Source: Ectobacillus sp042610425 (GTDB lineage Bacteria > Bacillota > Bacilli > Bacillales > Bacillaceae_G). From it: a stretch of DNA of 64,000 nucleotides. The translations under genes and the position numbers were made by a program. Location of the stretch: NCBI RefSeq assembly GCF_042610425.1, contig NZ_JBGJZM010000001.1, forward strand, positions 1,550,001-1,614,000, given 5' to 3'. The notes beneath the pieces are model-generated. The model saw nothing but the letters and a program-made list of their open reading frames with translations. It was not told where the DNA came from and did no database searches. Below, piece after piece: positions 17,968 to 26,909 of the stretch (the first letter of the stretch is position 1; every line of letters starts with the position of its first letter).

Positions 17968-18433
17968 AATGACGGATACTTATGATAGTTTGTATCAAAA
18001 TTTGTTATGTAATCAAGACTTTTCATATAATTGAGTTGGTGATTGATTATTTATGGACAAGAGTTAGTACATAGACTAATAGAAGCAAAAGTGCCATCAC
18101 AATCTCTATAAACTCGATGGCGGTTTGTCTCCATAAAGACGGGAACAAGAAATAATTGTTTCAATTTATGAGTTCCTATTACTCTTATCATTCATACACT
18201 ATTTTACTCAGCTGCAATCAACCCAATCTCACCCTAGAATCACTTCACCCCATAAGAAAAAGCCAGCCCACAGACTGACTTTTTCTACTCAATCATAATG
18301 CTTAAAATTCCGAGCAATTCGTTCCATTGTTATATTACACTTGTAATCTTATATTGTAAATCATTTCCTAAAAAATAATTTTTATCCTATTCGCCATTTC
18401 TGATACAATATTGAGGAAAGGATGTGATAAAAT
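17968..18433. other. Intergenic stretch with a weak hairpin
   Basis: 466 nt without a convincing gene. An imperfect hairpin at about 18258-18288 (AAAAAGCCAG...CTGACTTTTT) could terminate transcription. Several stops occur in each frame. Confidence 0.5.
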
Positions 18434-18601
18434 ATGGGAGTTCCTTACGGGACAATGATTTACCAACTTATCATTTTTATCTTTCTAATCAGCATACCAA
18501 CTGCAATCATTGGTGCTCTCGTATATTTATTTAAAAAAGCGAGCCGAATCAAAAAGCTTGAGGAACGAATTGCGGTGTTAGAGGAGAAGATGAAAAGATA
18601 A
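18434..18601 (+). CDS. Small membrane protein with coiled-coil tail, 55 aa
   Basis: ATG 18434 follows SD AAAGGATGTGAT. The 55-aa product has one TM helix (IYQLIIFIFLISIPTAIIGALVYLF) and then a charged heptad-like tail (KKLEERIAVLEEKMKR) that should form a short coiled coil. Such peptides are common in Bacillus and often stay unannotated. Function unknown. Confidence 0.72.
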   Translation: MGVPYGTMIYQLIIFIFLISIPTAIIGALVYLFKKASRIKKLEERIAVLEEKMKR

Positions 18602-18702
18602 GCGAGCAACTGCGATGTTTTCAGTGGGACGCTATGATGCGTTCTTTTTTATGAAAATGACAATCAGCATTGTATTCGATTTTTAAATTCCCTCCATTGT
18701 TG

Positions 18703-18752
18703 AAAAAAAAACACCCGCTTCCCCATCAAAAAAAGGGAACATCACGAGTGTT
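18703..18752 (-). terminator. Terminator of the eut/HODM operon
   Basis: On the minus strand AACACTCG...TTCCC pairs with GGGGAA...CGGGTGTT and runs into nine T. It lies 27 nt past the last gene of the 18.8-28.6 kb cluster. Related AACAC(C/T)CGC...GAGTGTT hairpins occur near 17255 and at 59096-59146. Confidence 0.85.
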
Positions 18753-18778
18753 CAACACATTTCAATTCCATCTGCCGC

Positions 18779-19723
18779 CTAAAGATCCAAAACAACGTAT
18801 CCCTCTTTCGCTCTAGACACACAGGTCAACATCACCTTTTTATTTTTCTTCTCATCTTCTGAGAGGAAACAATCCCTATGATCGACTTCTCCTTCTAACA
18901 CATTAACCTGACAGCTTCCGCATCCGCCCATTTTACAAGAATAGGGGGCGTTAACCCCTTGCTTTAAGAGGGTATCCAGTAGACTTTCTTCCGCTGGAAC
19001 TTGGATGATTTGCTCACTTGAAGCAAGTCTTACTTGAAATGCTTGCTTCGGTCCGAGGTCTGGCGGTGCAAATAGTTCAAAGTGAATACTTGTTTCGGGA
19101 TATCCATATGCTTTCGCTGCTTTCCTATATTGCCCTACCATATTTTCGGGACCGCAAAAGTAAACATGGGATCCGATAGGTTTGTGCTTCATCACATCTG
19201 CAGTCATTTTATGATTTTCCTTTGAAAAATAGAAATGTGTTTCATTTGGATAGAGAGTAGTGAGCCTATCATAAAACGCACATCCTGCCTTGGAAGGAGC
19301 CGCATAATGCAGTTCAAACGATTTGCTGTTTCGTTTTAATTCAGCTGCCATGGCGAGAAAAGGTGTGATACCAATGCCTGCTGCAATCAAAATATGATGT
19401 TTCCCTTTAAAACTAATAGGAAAATGATTTTTCGGATAGCTAATCTTAAGCATGTCACCGACATTCATAGAATCGTGCCAATATACAGATCCGCCCCTTG
19501 ACGAATCGCTGCGACGAATGGCGATTTGATAGAATTTCGTCGTATTAGAATCATTAAGTAAAGAGTAGGATCTTTCGATTGTCCTCTGGTCCGTTTGAAC
19601 GTAGGTTGTAATATGAGAACCACCGCTAAAACGAGGTAATCTAGAACCGTCTGCAGCTTGTAGCGTAAATCGTTTTATATTGGGAGTTTCTTCTTTAATT
19701 TCTTGAATAATCACTTCTACCAT
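18779..19723 (-). CDS. Ferredoxin-NAD(P)H reductase component of an oxidative N-demethylase (DmmB-like)
   Basis: About 314-aa electron-transfer flavoprotein of the class IA/VanB type. It has an FMN/FAD barrel with RSYSLLND (about residue 50), a pyridine-nucleotide domain (AAGIGITPFLAMA; CGPENMV) and a C-terminal plant-type 2Fe-2S domain (SCKMGGCGSCQVN plus LTC). This layout matches the reductase subunit of dimethylamine monooxygenase and related Rieske/haem oxygenases. It should take electrons from NAD(P)H to the haem subunit two genes upstream. MVEVIIQ at 19723 has SD GGGAG and overlaps the upstream gene by 29 nt; longer frames to 19798 are unlikely. Confidence 0.9.
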   Translation of the reverse strand: MVEVIIQEIKEETPNIKRFTLQAADGSRLPRFSGGSHITTYVQTDQRTIERSYSLLNDSNTTKFYQIAIRRSDSSRGGSVYWHDSMNVGDMLKISYPKNHFPISFKGKHHILIAAGIGITPFLAMAAELKRNSKSFELHYAAPSKAGCAFYDRLTTLYPNETHFYFSKENHKMTADVMKHKPIGSHVYFCGPENMVGQYRKAAKAYGYPETSIHFELFAPPDLGPKQAFQVRLASSEQIIQVPAEESLLDTLLKQGVNAPYSCKMGGCGSCQVNVLEGEVDHRDCFLSEDEKKNKKVMLTCVSRAKEGYVVLDL

Positions 19724-20513
19724 TCTGCAAGCTCCCTTCCCGGATGTTAATGTAACCAAGATACGCACCATGCCGTTTGGAAAACAACTGCGAAACACTT
19801 AGTCTCGTCTGGCAATTGTCACATACTTGCTCATCCTGCTTTTTGTTCAGATGATAGCATTTGATACAAAATACCTTTTCTTCCTTTGGTCCAAATCCTC
19901 TGTACTGAATTTCTTCATCTGTAAATCCCGCATTATGAGCTGCCTTTACCGCCAAATCTACGAAAGGCCATGTGCCGGATAAACAAAGCTTTGTCCCCAT
20001 CGTCTGGTGCTCAAAGATTTCATAGACCGCCTCATAAGTAGGTGCAGAGAGAAAGGTAATGGGAGGAGCAACGATATCTTTGACGTATTTCTGTTGTTTT
20101 GCTGTAACATACACCTCCGTTTCAATATGGGTGAACCGAAGGGATTCGATGCAAACTACATATTCAAGAGGCGAGGCTTCTTCCATTAGAAGTACAACCT
20201 TCGCAGCGTTTGCCGGGATATCAAAAACGGAATAAGCATTTACATCAAGCTGAATTTGCTCACTTATAATTTGCTCTGTAAAGTGTAGAAGTTTCTGTTC
20301 CGAATAAGATGCAGCATCCATATAAACATGAAACTTTCCTTCCTTTTCAGCCACGATATAAATTGGAAGTAAATATGTAGCCTTGTTACATTTCATCTGG
20401 CTAGCAGTACCTACCATTTGTACGAGTGCTCCTTCACGGGTCCGAACATCCAATCGGTACACATGATCAAATAGCCACTTTGCATGTAGCACATTCCCTG
20501 TCATGATAGTCAA
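19695..20513 (-). CDS. Dimethylamine monooxygenase subunit DmmA-like protein
   Basis: 272-aa protein. Its C-terminus has paired CxxC motifs (VFCIKCYHLN ... QVCDNCQTRL) followed by VSQLFSKRHGAYLGYINI, the zinc-ribbon-plus-tail arrangement of DmmA-family subunits. The middle (LMEEASPLEYVV, LSGTWPFVDLAVKAAHNAGF) looks like a flavodoxin/ferredoxin-reductase-like domain. It sits between the haem subunit and the reductase, 3 nt after the former and overlapping the latter, as in three-subunit N-demethylases. TTG 20513 is chosen because GGGGG lies 8 nt upstream. Family assignment is from motif memory; the exact role in electron transfer is not known to me. Confidence 0.8.
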   Translation of the reverse strand: MTIMTGNVLHAKWLFDHVYRLDVRTREGALVQMVGTASQMKCNKATYLLPIYIVAEKEGKFHVYMDAASYSEQKLLHFTEQIISEQIQLDVNAYSVFDIPANAAKVVLLMEEASPLEYVVCIESLRFTHIETEVYVTAKQQKYVKDIVAPPITFLSAPTYEAVYEIFEHQTMGTKLCLSGTWPFVDLAVKAAHNAGFTDEEIQYRGFGPKEEKVFCIKCYHLNKKQDEQVCDNCQTRLSVSQLFSKRHGAYLGYINIREGSLQNGRSDYSRN

Positions 20514-20516
20514 ATG

Positions 20517-21497
20517 TTATTCCCCCTTTCGTATCGCTTCCAAGTATTGCACGACATAATTCTTGTAGGAAAGAAAGCCTTTGTAAGCAGCCATATAATC
20601 TGGTATGTCCTGTAATACATGATAGAGCTGATTCATCCACCGTGTATTTTCACGTAATTCACGTAGTGAAATCATATGGGTATGGATGCTAAAGAAAATA
20701 CCATTACTGCCGGGAAGACGAAACAATCGTTGATCCTCTACGCGCAAGTAGACCATCTCACCTACGTTTTCTGCCGTGACTGCTCCTTTTTTCGGTCCCC
20801 ATTCGTCAAATGTTTCAGGCGCTGTTTCTAGAATATGCCCCACCGTAAACGTCCAGTTGAACCGCGTCCAAGGTTTACCTGCTTCCATCCGCATAAGAAA
20901 ATCCCGAACCTTTTGAGCGAGTCCGCTATCTGAGAAATGCGGTACAGGAGAATGAAATTCAGTATATGTCATACCGAGATCAAAAGCCATTGACCAGTTA
21001 CCCGGAAAGCACAATTGTCCGGCATCCAAATAAATATCACCGTCCCGCTCTGCGAGATAAAACAAATCTTCTTGAATGTGCCGGCCTATAAAATCTAGCG
21101 GCTCGTATGGCAAACTTTCAGCATCCCCAAATGTAAATTGCTGTACTTCATCTAGTAGTACATTCCGAAAGGTCCAGCTTGACCCATTTTTACGAAGCTG
21201 AAAATATTGAGGGTACAGACTTACCATTTCTTCCATAATCATTTCTAGAATTTCCCACTGCGCAGGCAACGAATGAGCAAGAGATTGATAGGCTTTTAGA
21301 TCCGGTTTGTTCAAAATTTGTCTCTTCAATTTTACTTCTTCAAAATATTCGGGAGTGATATCTAGGATAACCTGCGGCTCAAGTGACTCAGAATTATTGG
21401 AGTACCGATACGAATCTCCCTTAAACGGGAAAGGAAACCTTGTAAGTAGAGGCTGCTCTATAATTGAATGTTCCTTCTGCATATTTACTTCTGTCAT
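20517..21497 (-). CDS. Haem-dependent oxidative N-demethylase alpha subunit (DUF3445)
   Basis: About 326-aa DUF3445/HODM-alpha protein. The family uses a PAS-like fold with haem to oxidise secondary or tertiary methylamines, releasing formaldehyde. Seen here are TRFPFPFKG near the start, ITPEYFEEVKLKRQIL, a central LCFPGNWSMAFDLGMTY core, FTVGHILETAPETFDEWG and YLRVEDQRLFRLPGSNGIFFSIHTH, all in the family's usual order. MTEVNMQKE at 21497 has SD AAAGGGGGT and is the likely start. The 72-nt gap from the permease has no terminator. Known family members act on dimethylamine; here the eut context suggests N-methylethanolamines (inference). Confidence 0.88.
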   Translation of the reverse strand: MTEVNMQKEHSIIEQPLLTRFPFPFKGDSYRYSNNSESLEPQVILDITPEYFEEVKLKRQILNKPDLKAYQSLAHSLPAQWEILEMIMEEMVSLYPQYFQLRKNGSSWTFRNVLLDEVQQFTFGDAESLPYEPLDFIGRHIQEDLFYLAERDGDIYLDAGQLCFPGNWSMAFDLGMTYTEFHSPVPHFSDSGLAQKVRDFLMRMEAGKPWTRFNWTFTVGHILETAPETFDEWGPKKGAVTAENVGEMVYLRVEDQRLFRLPGSNGIFFSIHTHMISLRELRENTRWMNQLYHVLQDIPDYMAAYKGFLSYKNYVVQYLEAIRKGE

Positions 21498-21569
21498 CAC
21501 GCTACCCCCTTTATGAATACAGTGATACAAAAGAAAGTTCTTTTGTGTCACTGCTAGGCTATATACGAA

Positions 21570-23183
21570 TTAAGATGGCTCAGAAAATGCGTTTGTTTCC
21601 ATTCTACTTTCTTTGTTCGTTAGACGTTCATTTACCTCTTGGTACGAGCCTAAATGTGGTCCGTTAAATAAGTTTTTGCCTCTAAACACATAGAGAAGAG
21701 TGAGCACAATCGTTGCAGCAGCAAAGGCATAGCCGGTAGCATTAGGCAACGTAAAGGAATCTGTTAGCTTTACATCATTTGGTGCAATCATGAAGAGAAT
21801 ATCTAAAAATACAACCCACGCTGCTGCGATAACATTCACAAATACACTCCAGTTTCCAAGTGTCCAAGGACCATCATCCTCTTTCGTCCACACGCCGCGG
21901 TACTGCGCCCGAAGCTTAAGAAATATAGGGATGAGATAAGACGTTTGAAGCCCAATTACACTGAGCGAAGTAACAACTGCATACACATTGTCAAATATTC
22001 CGCAAAGGAACGCCATTGTAACGACAATCCAAATCGCATAGAAAGGGGTATGAAAGGTTTCGGATACTTTTGCCCATAAATTCGATAACGGTAGTCCTTT
22101 GTCACGAGCAAAGGCATAAATGATCCGGGAAGCTGACGTTACACCGGATAATCCACAAAACCACATCGCAAATGTAACCATCCATAATACAATCTTCCCA
22201 AATGTTCCTCCCATTGCCTGTTCGATGGCAACTATGAATGCATTACTTCCACCAGCTGCAACAGCAGCCGGATCTTTAATTGATAACGTTACTAAAGCAA
22301 GCATGACAAATCCAACAATTGCTGAAATCAAAACGGATAGGTATACGCCCCAAGGTGCTCGTACCTTTGGATCAATCGTTTCTTCACTCGTATGTGCCGA
22401 AGCATCATAACCGGTAATTGTCCATTGTGCCTGCAAGAGCCCGACTAGAAAAGCAAACCAATACGGAGTTGTACTGGAAGTAGCGGTAGAAGAGCCTGTT
22501 TGGAACAAATAGCTTACATCTTGCGTAGGACCAAAATAGATAAGTGCACCAATAATTAACCCAACACCTAGCAAATGATAGATAGCAGAAACGCCATATA
22601 ATTTTGAAACTATGCGAATGCCGACATGATTTAAAATAGCATGACTCGCTAGTATAATAGCGTAGATAACAAGAGTTTGTGTTTTGGTTGGTTGATCAAA
22701 TAACAAAGAAGAAGCAAATCCTGCACACCCAAAATCAATTCCTGCAACCATCGTAATTTGCCCAATCATGTTAAACCATGCTGCAAACCAGCCCCAGCCC
22801 TTGCCGCCAAGTATCGAAGCCCAGTGATAAATCGCACCTGACGTTGGAATAGCGGACGTTAATTCGGCAAGTGCAGCCGCCAAAAACAGAACAAAGATTG
22901 TCACAAGCGGCCAGCCCATCCCCATCATGGCAGCTCCGCCTTGGTTAAAGCCAAATCCATACAAGGTAACGCCGCCCGTTAAAATGGAAATAACCGAAAA
23001 AGATATGGCGAAATTCGTAAATCCTCCCATATCACGAAGCAGCTCCTGCTTATACCCAAAGGAGCTTAAATCATCGCCTCCAATTCCTTTTTGACGTGCA
23101 AGCTTGATTCCCTTATTCGCCTTTACAAGAAAAGAAAACATAACTACCAAAGCTGTCACTATCAATAGAATTCCTAGAATCAT
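21570..23183 (-). CDS. APC-family amine/amino-acid permease (choline/ethanolamine-type)
   Basis: About 537-aa, 12-TM transporter of the amino acid-polyamine-organocation superfamily. SAIPTSGAIYHWASILGGKGWGW, FNQGGAAMMGMGWPLV and SEETIDPKVRAPWG place it with the amino acid/choline transporter (ACT) branch, not with EutH. It lies between eutC and the N-demethylase genes, so uptake of ethanolamine or an N-methylated ethanolamine is likely. The start MILGILLIV at 23183 follows a consensus SD (AGGAGG, 8 nt); the frame is open to 23261. Confidence 0.88.
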   Translation of the reverse strand: MILGILLIVTALVVMFSFLVKANKGIKLARQKGIGGDDLSSFGYKQELLRDMGGFTNFAISFSVISILTGGVTLYGFGFNQGGAAMMGMGWPLVTIFVLFLAAALAELTSAIPTSGAIYHWASILGGKGWGWFAAWFNMIGQITMVAGIDFGCAGFASSLLFDQPTKTQTLVIYAIILASHAILNHVGIRIVSKLYGVSAIYHLLGVGLIIGALIYFGPTQDVSYLFQTGSSTATSSTTPYWFAFLVGLLQAQWTITGYDASAHTSEETIDPKVRAPWGVYLSVLISAIVGFVMLALVTLSIKDPAAVAAGGSNAFIVAIEQAMGGTFGKIVLWMVTFAMWFCGLSGVTSASRIIYAFARDKGLPLSNLWAKVSETFHTPFYAIWIVVTMAFLCGIFDNVYAVVTSLSVIGLQTSYLIPIFLKLRAQYRGVWTKEDDGPWTLGNWSVFVNVIAAAWVVFLDILFMIAPNDVKLTDSFTLPNATGYAFAAATIVLTLLYVFRGKNLFNGPHLGSYQEVNERLTNKESRMETNAFSEPS

Positions 23184-23265
23184 TCGATTACCTCCTATTA
23201 TTGTCTGTATGCGCCATACCTGGCGGAATAAATCCTCCTTTAGAAGCGAGGAATGGAACACTCAT

Positions 23266-23967
23266 TTAAAACTGAAGAGTCACACCGCTTACCTTTTGCT
23301 CGATCATCCTTTGCATCATCGTTCCAATATGTGCCCCTGCTTCAACCGGAGGCGTACCGTTTTGATGAATGTTTGAGATAACCATGCGATCTGACTCCTT
23401 CGTATCGGCTCGTGGCCGGTAGCACATATACGCACTAAGAGAATGGGCGCATACAAGTCCCGGCCGTTCCCCAATTAAGAGAACAAAGGCCTCAGGCTCG
23501 AGCAGTTCTCCAATTTGATCCATACATGCAACCCGGCCGCCTTTAACAAAAAACGGAGTACCTACCGTTAATCCATAGGAAGCAAGTGAATCCATCATCG
23601 CTGGATAGACATCCAATATATTTTCTTGAATGGCATTTGCACTGAGTCCATCCGATATCACAACTTGTACTTGCGGCTTTTTCAGACAGTGCTGCAAAAT
23701 CGTCTCCTTCCCTTCCTTGGATAAAATGCGACCTTGATCGGGACGCTTTAAATAGCTTTCCTTAGTTTTAAAACACGTTTCAACCGAAAATAGAGTAAGG
23801 CGCTTTAACAGTTCCTCTGGTACTTCCCCGTACACAGCATCAACAGCAGCTGCGTGATCAATACGAACCGACAAAAAATCCTTAGTAAGTGGCCTTGTAC
23901 CAGTACGCCCGACACCAATACGAGCCGGCGTATGTTGTTTTAACCTTGCCAACAACTCTGCAGTCAT
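23266..23967 (-). CDS. eutC: Ethanolamine ammonia-lyase small subunit
   Basis: 233-aa EutC. With EutB it forms the B12-dependent lyase that splits ethanolamine into acetaldehyde and ammonia. Family segments: RIGVGRTGTRPLTKDFLSVRIDHAAAVDAV near the N-terminus, VVISDGLSANAIQENILD, and GERPGLVCAHSLSAYMCYRP in the cobalamin-contacting C-terminal half. It is shorter than enterobacterial EutC because the N-terminal extension is absent, as in other Firmicutes. SD AGGGGAGG precedes the ATG; it starts 29 nt after eutB. Confidence 0.96.
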   Translation of the reverse strand: MTAELLARLKQHTPARIGVGRTGTRPLTKDFLSVRIDHAAAVDAVYGEVPEELLKRLTLFSVETCFKTKESYLKRPDQGRILSKEGKETILQHCLKKPQVQVVISDGLSANAIQENILDVYPAMMDSLASYGLTVGTPFFVKGGRVACMDQIGELLEPEAFVLLIGERPGLVCAHSLSAYMCYRPRADTKESDRMVISNIHQNGTPPVEAGAHIGTMMQRMIEQKVSGVTLQF

Positions 23968-23996
23968 TTTTTCCTCCCCTTTCCTTGATTTCTATT

Positions 23997-25373
23997 TCAT
24001 TTTCCTAGCTTAGATAGAAATATGGTTGGATCGCCAGCCCTTGCTGTTAATTTTCCATCCTCCATAATTCCTTGTTTTTCAAGCCACTGTTCAAATGGAT
24101 GAGAAGGTTTTCGCTTTAAGATGCTGCGGAATGTTGCAATATCATGGTAGCTCAGCGATTGGTAATTTAGCATACAGTCATCTGCCATTGGCACACCAAT
24201 CAGGAAATTCACCCCTGCATTTGTTAACAGCATACCGAGCGTATCCATATCATTTTGGTCGGCCTTCATATGATTGGTGTAGCAAACATCCACTCCCATT
24301 GGCAAGCCGTGCATTTTTCCCATAAAATGGTCCTCTAAACCAGCACGAATGACTTGCTTGGAGTCGTATAAGTATTCAGGACCAATAAACCCAACTACTG
24401 TATTAATTAAAAAGGGCTGAAACTTTCGTGCTAGGCCGTAGCATCTTGCTTCAAGTGTCACTTGATCGATTCCAAAATGCGCAGACGACGATAATTCTGA
24501 TCCTTGACCGGTTTCAAAATACCATCGATTCGGACCCGCTGCTGTTCCTTTTTCTTGAATAAGTATTGTTGCTTCTTCTAGAAGTGGAACGGAAATGCCA
24601 AAGGATTCATTTCCTGCACCCGTTCCAGCTAAGCTTTGAAAGATTAAATCTGCCGGAGCTCCTTTTTCAATTGCACGCATCTGACTTGTTACATGTGACA
24701 AAATACAGTTTTGAGTTGGAATACGAAATTCATCAATGATCTGCTTTGTCTCGCTAAGTAACGTATATATATGATCAGTCGTATCCATTACCGGATTGAT
24801 CCCAATGACCGCGTCGCCTACTCCATAGCTCAGTGCCTCATATAGAGATGCCCGAATTCCTTTCAAACTATCAGAGGGATGATTGGGCTGCGCTCTGGAG
24901 GCAAGTACTCCTTGTTGTCCAATCGCCGTTTGACAATGGGTAATCACCTCAATTTTAGAAGAAGCCTGGATGAGATCCAGATTGGACATGATTTTGGCGA
25001 CCGCTGCAATCATTTCGCTTGTTAGTCCTTTGCTTAGCTGTAGCAAATCGGTTCCACTTTGTTCGCTACCTAGGATATATTCCCGCAAATCAGCGACTGT
25101 CCACGTTTGAATGACAGCGTAAATCTTTTCGTCCACACCTTCTTCAATCACTCGCGAAACTTCATCCTCTTCAGGAGACAACAACGGATAGTTTCGAATA
25201 TCCGCAAGCGTTAAATCGGCTAGCACTATCTTGGCGGCCATTCGTTCCTTCATATTTGCTGCACTGATGCCTGCCAGCTGATCGCCAGAACGCTCTTCAT
25301 TTGCTTTCGCCAAAATCTCTTTTAAGCTTGTAAACTCGTATGTATATCCGAGTACCGTTGTTTTTTTATGCAT
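23997..25373 (-). CDS. eutB: Ethanolamine ammonia-lyase large subunit
   Basis: About 458-aa EutB, the TIM-barrel catalytic chain (E. coli about 453 aa). Recognisable segments include AANMKERMAAKIVLADLTLADI, DAVIGINPVMDTTDHI, PTQNCILSHVTSQ, GTGAGNESFGIS, WYFETGQGSELSS and VCYTNHMKADQNDMD. MHKKTTVLGYTYEF at 25373 has SD GAGGTGA and is preferred over the open frame to 25439, which would overlap eutA. Cobalamin is needed, but no B12 synthesis or adenosyltransferase gene (eutT) lies here. Confidence 0.97.
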   Translation of the reverse strand: MHKKTTVLGYTYEFTSLKEILAKANEERSGDQLAGISAANMKERMAAKIVLADLTLADIRNYPLLSPEEDEVSRVIEEGVDEKIYAVIQTWTVADLREYILGSEQSGTDLLQLSKGLTSEMIAAVAKIMSNLDLIQASSKIEVITHCQTAIGQQGVLASRAQPNHPSDSLKGIRASLYEALSYGVGDAVIGINPVMDTTDHIYTLLSETKQIIDEFRIPTQNCILSHVTSQMRAIEKGAPADLIFQSLAGTGAGNESFGISVPLLEEATILIQEKGTAAGPNRWYFETGQGSELSSSAHFGIDQVTLEARCYGLARKFQPFLINTVVGFIGPEYLYDSKQVIRAGLEDHFMGKMHGLPMGVDVCYTNHMKADQNDMDTLGMLLTNAGVNFLIGVPMADDCMLNYQSLSYHDIATFRSILKRKPSHPFEQWLEKQGIMEDGKLTARAGDPTIFLSKLGK

Positions 25374-25395
25374 CTTCGTCACCTCGCCTTGCATT

Positions 25396-26823
25396 TTATG
25401 TAAATGCCAATGTTTTGATGGAAATAGAAATCGCTTCACCTGCTACAGACAACCCTAAATCTATATAATCACCATAGGAAAAATCAACTTGATCGATACA
25501 AATCAGGTGAAGCTGACACCGCTTTGCTAACGCCTGCCCAAGCGCTTTTGCCATATCTCTCTCACAAATCACAACGAGACAGGTAGACTGCGGAAAATAA
25601 AAGGTATATTGATTATGCAAATCATCGGCTAATCGTTGCACCATGTCGTACGTGCAATATGGAATGTTTGCTAATGCAAGAGCAAATGGTGGGTCTTGTT
25701 TGCTATCATATATTTGCCTCCCCTGCAGCATCGCCTTACTTAGACGACATTGAAACGAATCAAGCTCATTTTCTTCTAGCGAAACATGTAGAAGTGGAAT
25801 ATTTTTAATTGGCAGGATTCGTTCGTCCACATAGACCGTTGCCCCGCTAATTTCTGTGTTTTGCATGCCCGCTCCAATCACGGTCGCCCTCGTCGTTTCC
25901 TCTGCTTCTCGAATCAAAATTTCGTATGTTTTAGCTACAAGCTTCAGAGTATACGCTAGCAAGGGACCAATATCTCCGTACTTCGTCACCTCACTCATTT
26001 GGACTGGTTGTTCCTTGCCGAGCATATGGCCAACCCCGCCTGAAAACATCCACTCTGAAATCTGACCAAAGGAGCCTTCATCTGGCAATGCAAGTAATAG
26101 ATGCGCATTATGCTTAGGCGAGCCGAGTAGGTAAGTTAGCATGCTCTCATTCAGCTGATAACAAAAGTGGTACAACTCTTCATACGAAACAATTTTGCCT
26201 ACGTGAAGTTCAAATTGATTTTTCTCTAGCCAACTTTGAATCGGCTGCGCAATGTATGTGACCTCTCCCTGCTCCGTTAGACGAATCAGTCTACCGCCTA
26301 CATGAAAGGTTACCGTTCGCACTGGCCTTCCTCGCTGAAAGAAGGCGACATTTGCAGTACCCCCACCGATGTCATTATTTGCAACAATACCGTCCGTGTT
26401 TTCGGAACGTTTCATCGCTCCGGAGCCTTTCCCAGCTAATATGCCTTCAAGATGAGCCCCCGCCGTTGCAACGACAAAGTCACCTGCTCGGTCTGCTAAA
26501 TAATGAACAATCGTCTCGGCATTTTCCTTACGAGCCGTTTCCCCTGTTATAATCACTGCACCAGCTTTCACATCCTGCAGGCTAATGTGCGACTGCTCAT
26601 ATTCATAGGTTAATAACGTGGAAAGTTCCTCCATATCAATTTCATATTCATTCTGCAGAGGCGTTGGATAAATCGGACTCCTATATAAAATCTGGCGATC
26701 GACAATTTGATAGCTTGGAAGCCTATATCCATCTGTTGCTTGCCCAATGCTTAGCTGACTTACAACAAGTTTCGTCGTACTCGTTCCAATATCAAGACCA
26801 ATGCTCGTAATCTTGTTCATCAC
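25396..26823 (-). CDS. eutA: Ethanolamine ammonia-lyase reactivase EutA
   Basis: 475-aa ASKHA-fold ATPase that releases damaged cobalamin from EutBC. The N-terminal phosphate-1 motif SIGLDIGTSTTKLVVS, the second phosphate loop VANNDIGGGTANVAFF (about residue 150) and the adenosine segment GAGMQNTEISGATVYVDE fit EutA. It is the first gene after the terminator/antiterminator at 26844-26905, so it should be directly controlled by EutV. SD AAAGGAGGG precedes the ATG. Confidence 0.94.
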   Translation of the reverse strand: MMNKITSIGLDIGTSTTKLVVSQLSIGQATDGYRLPSYQIVDRQILYRSPIYPTPLQNEYEIDMEELSTLLTYEYEQSHISLQDVKAGAVIITGETARKENAETIVHYLADRAGDFVVATAGAHLEGILAGKGSGAMKRSENTDGIVANNDIGGGTANVAFFQRGRPVRTVTFHVGGRLIRLTEQGEVTYIAQPIQSWLEKNQFELHVGKIVSYEELYHFCYQLNESMLTYLLGSPKHNAHLLLALPDEGSFGQISEWMFSGGVGHMLGKEQPVQMSEVTKYGDIGPLLAYTLKLVAKTYEILIREAEETTRATVIGAGMQNTEISGATVYVDERILPIKNIPLLHVSLEENELDSFQCRLSKAMLQGRQIYDSKQDPPFALALANIPYCTYDMVQRLADDLHNQYTFYFPQSTCLVVICERDMAKALGQALAKRCQLHLICIDQVDFSYGDYIDLGLSVAGEAISISIKTLAFT

Positions 26824-26843
26824 TTTCCCTCCTTTCCAAATGC

Positions 26844-26896
26844 AAAAAAGCGCTCGAAGCTGATTCTGCTTGAAGAGCAGAATTGCTACAAAGCGC
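26844..26896 (-). terminator. Conditional terminator in the eutV-eutA gap
   Basis: On the minus strand GCGCT...AGCAATTCTGCT pairs with AGCAGAAT..AGCT..AGCGC and runs into six T, 20-odd nt before the eutA SD. It separates the regulators from the catabolic genes. It overlaps a small hairpin with an ANTAR-type loop, which suggests an EutV-controlled attenuator. Confidence 0.8.
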
Positions 26897-26905
26897 CATT
26901 GCTTT
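26890..26905 (-). promoter_or_regulatory. Candidate EutV (ANTAR) RNA hairpin
   Basis: On the transcribed strand AAAGC-[AATGGC]-GCTTT forms a 5-bp stem with a hexaloop having A at position 1 and G at position 4, the pattern reported for EutV/ANTAR targets. It shares bases with the 5' arm of the terminator, so the two folds exclude each other. ANTAR sites come in pairs; the possible partner AGC-[AATTCT]-GCT lacks the G4, so the pair is imperfect. Confidence 0.5.
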
Positions 26906-26909
26906 TTTG

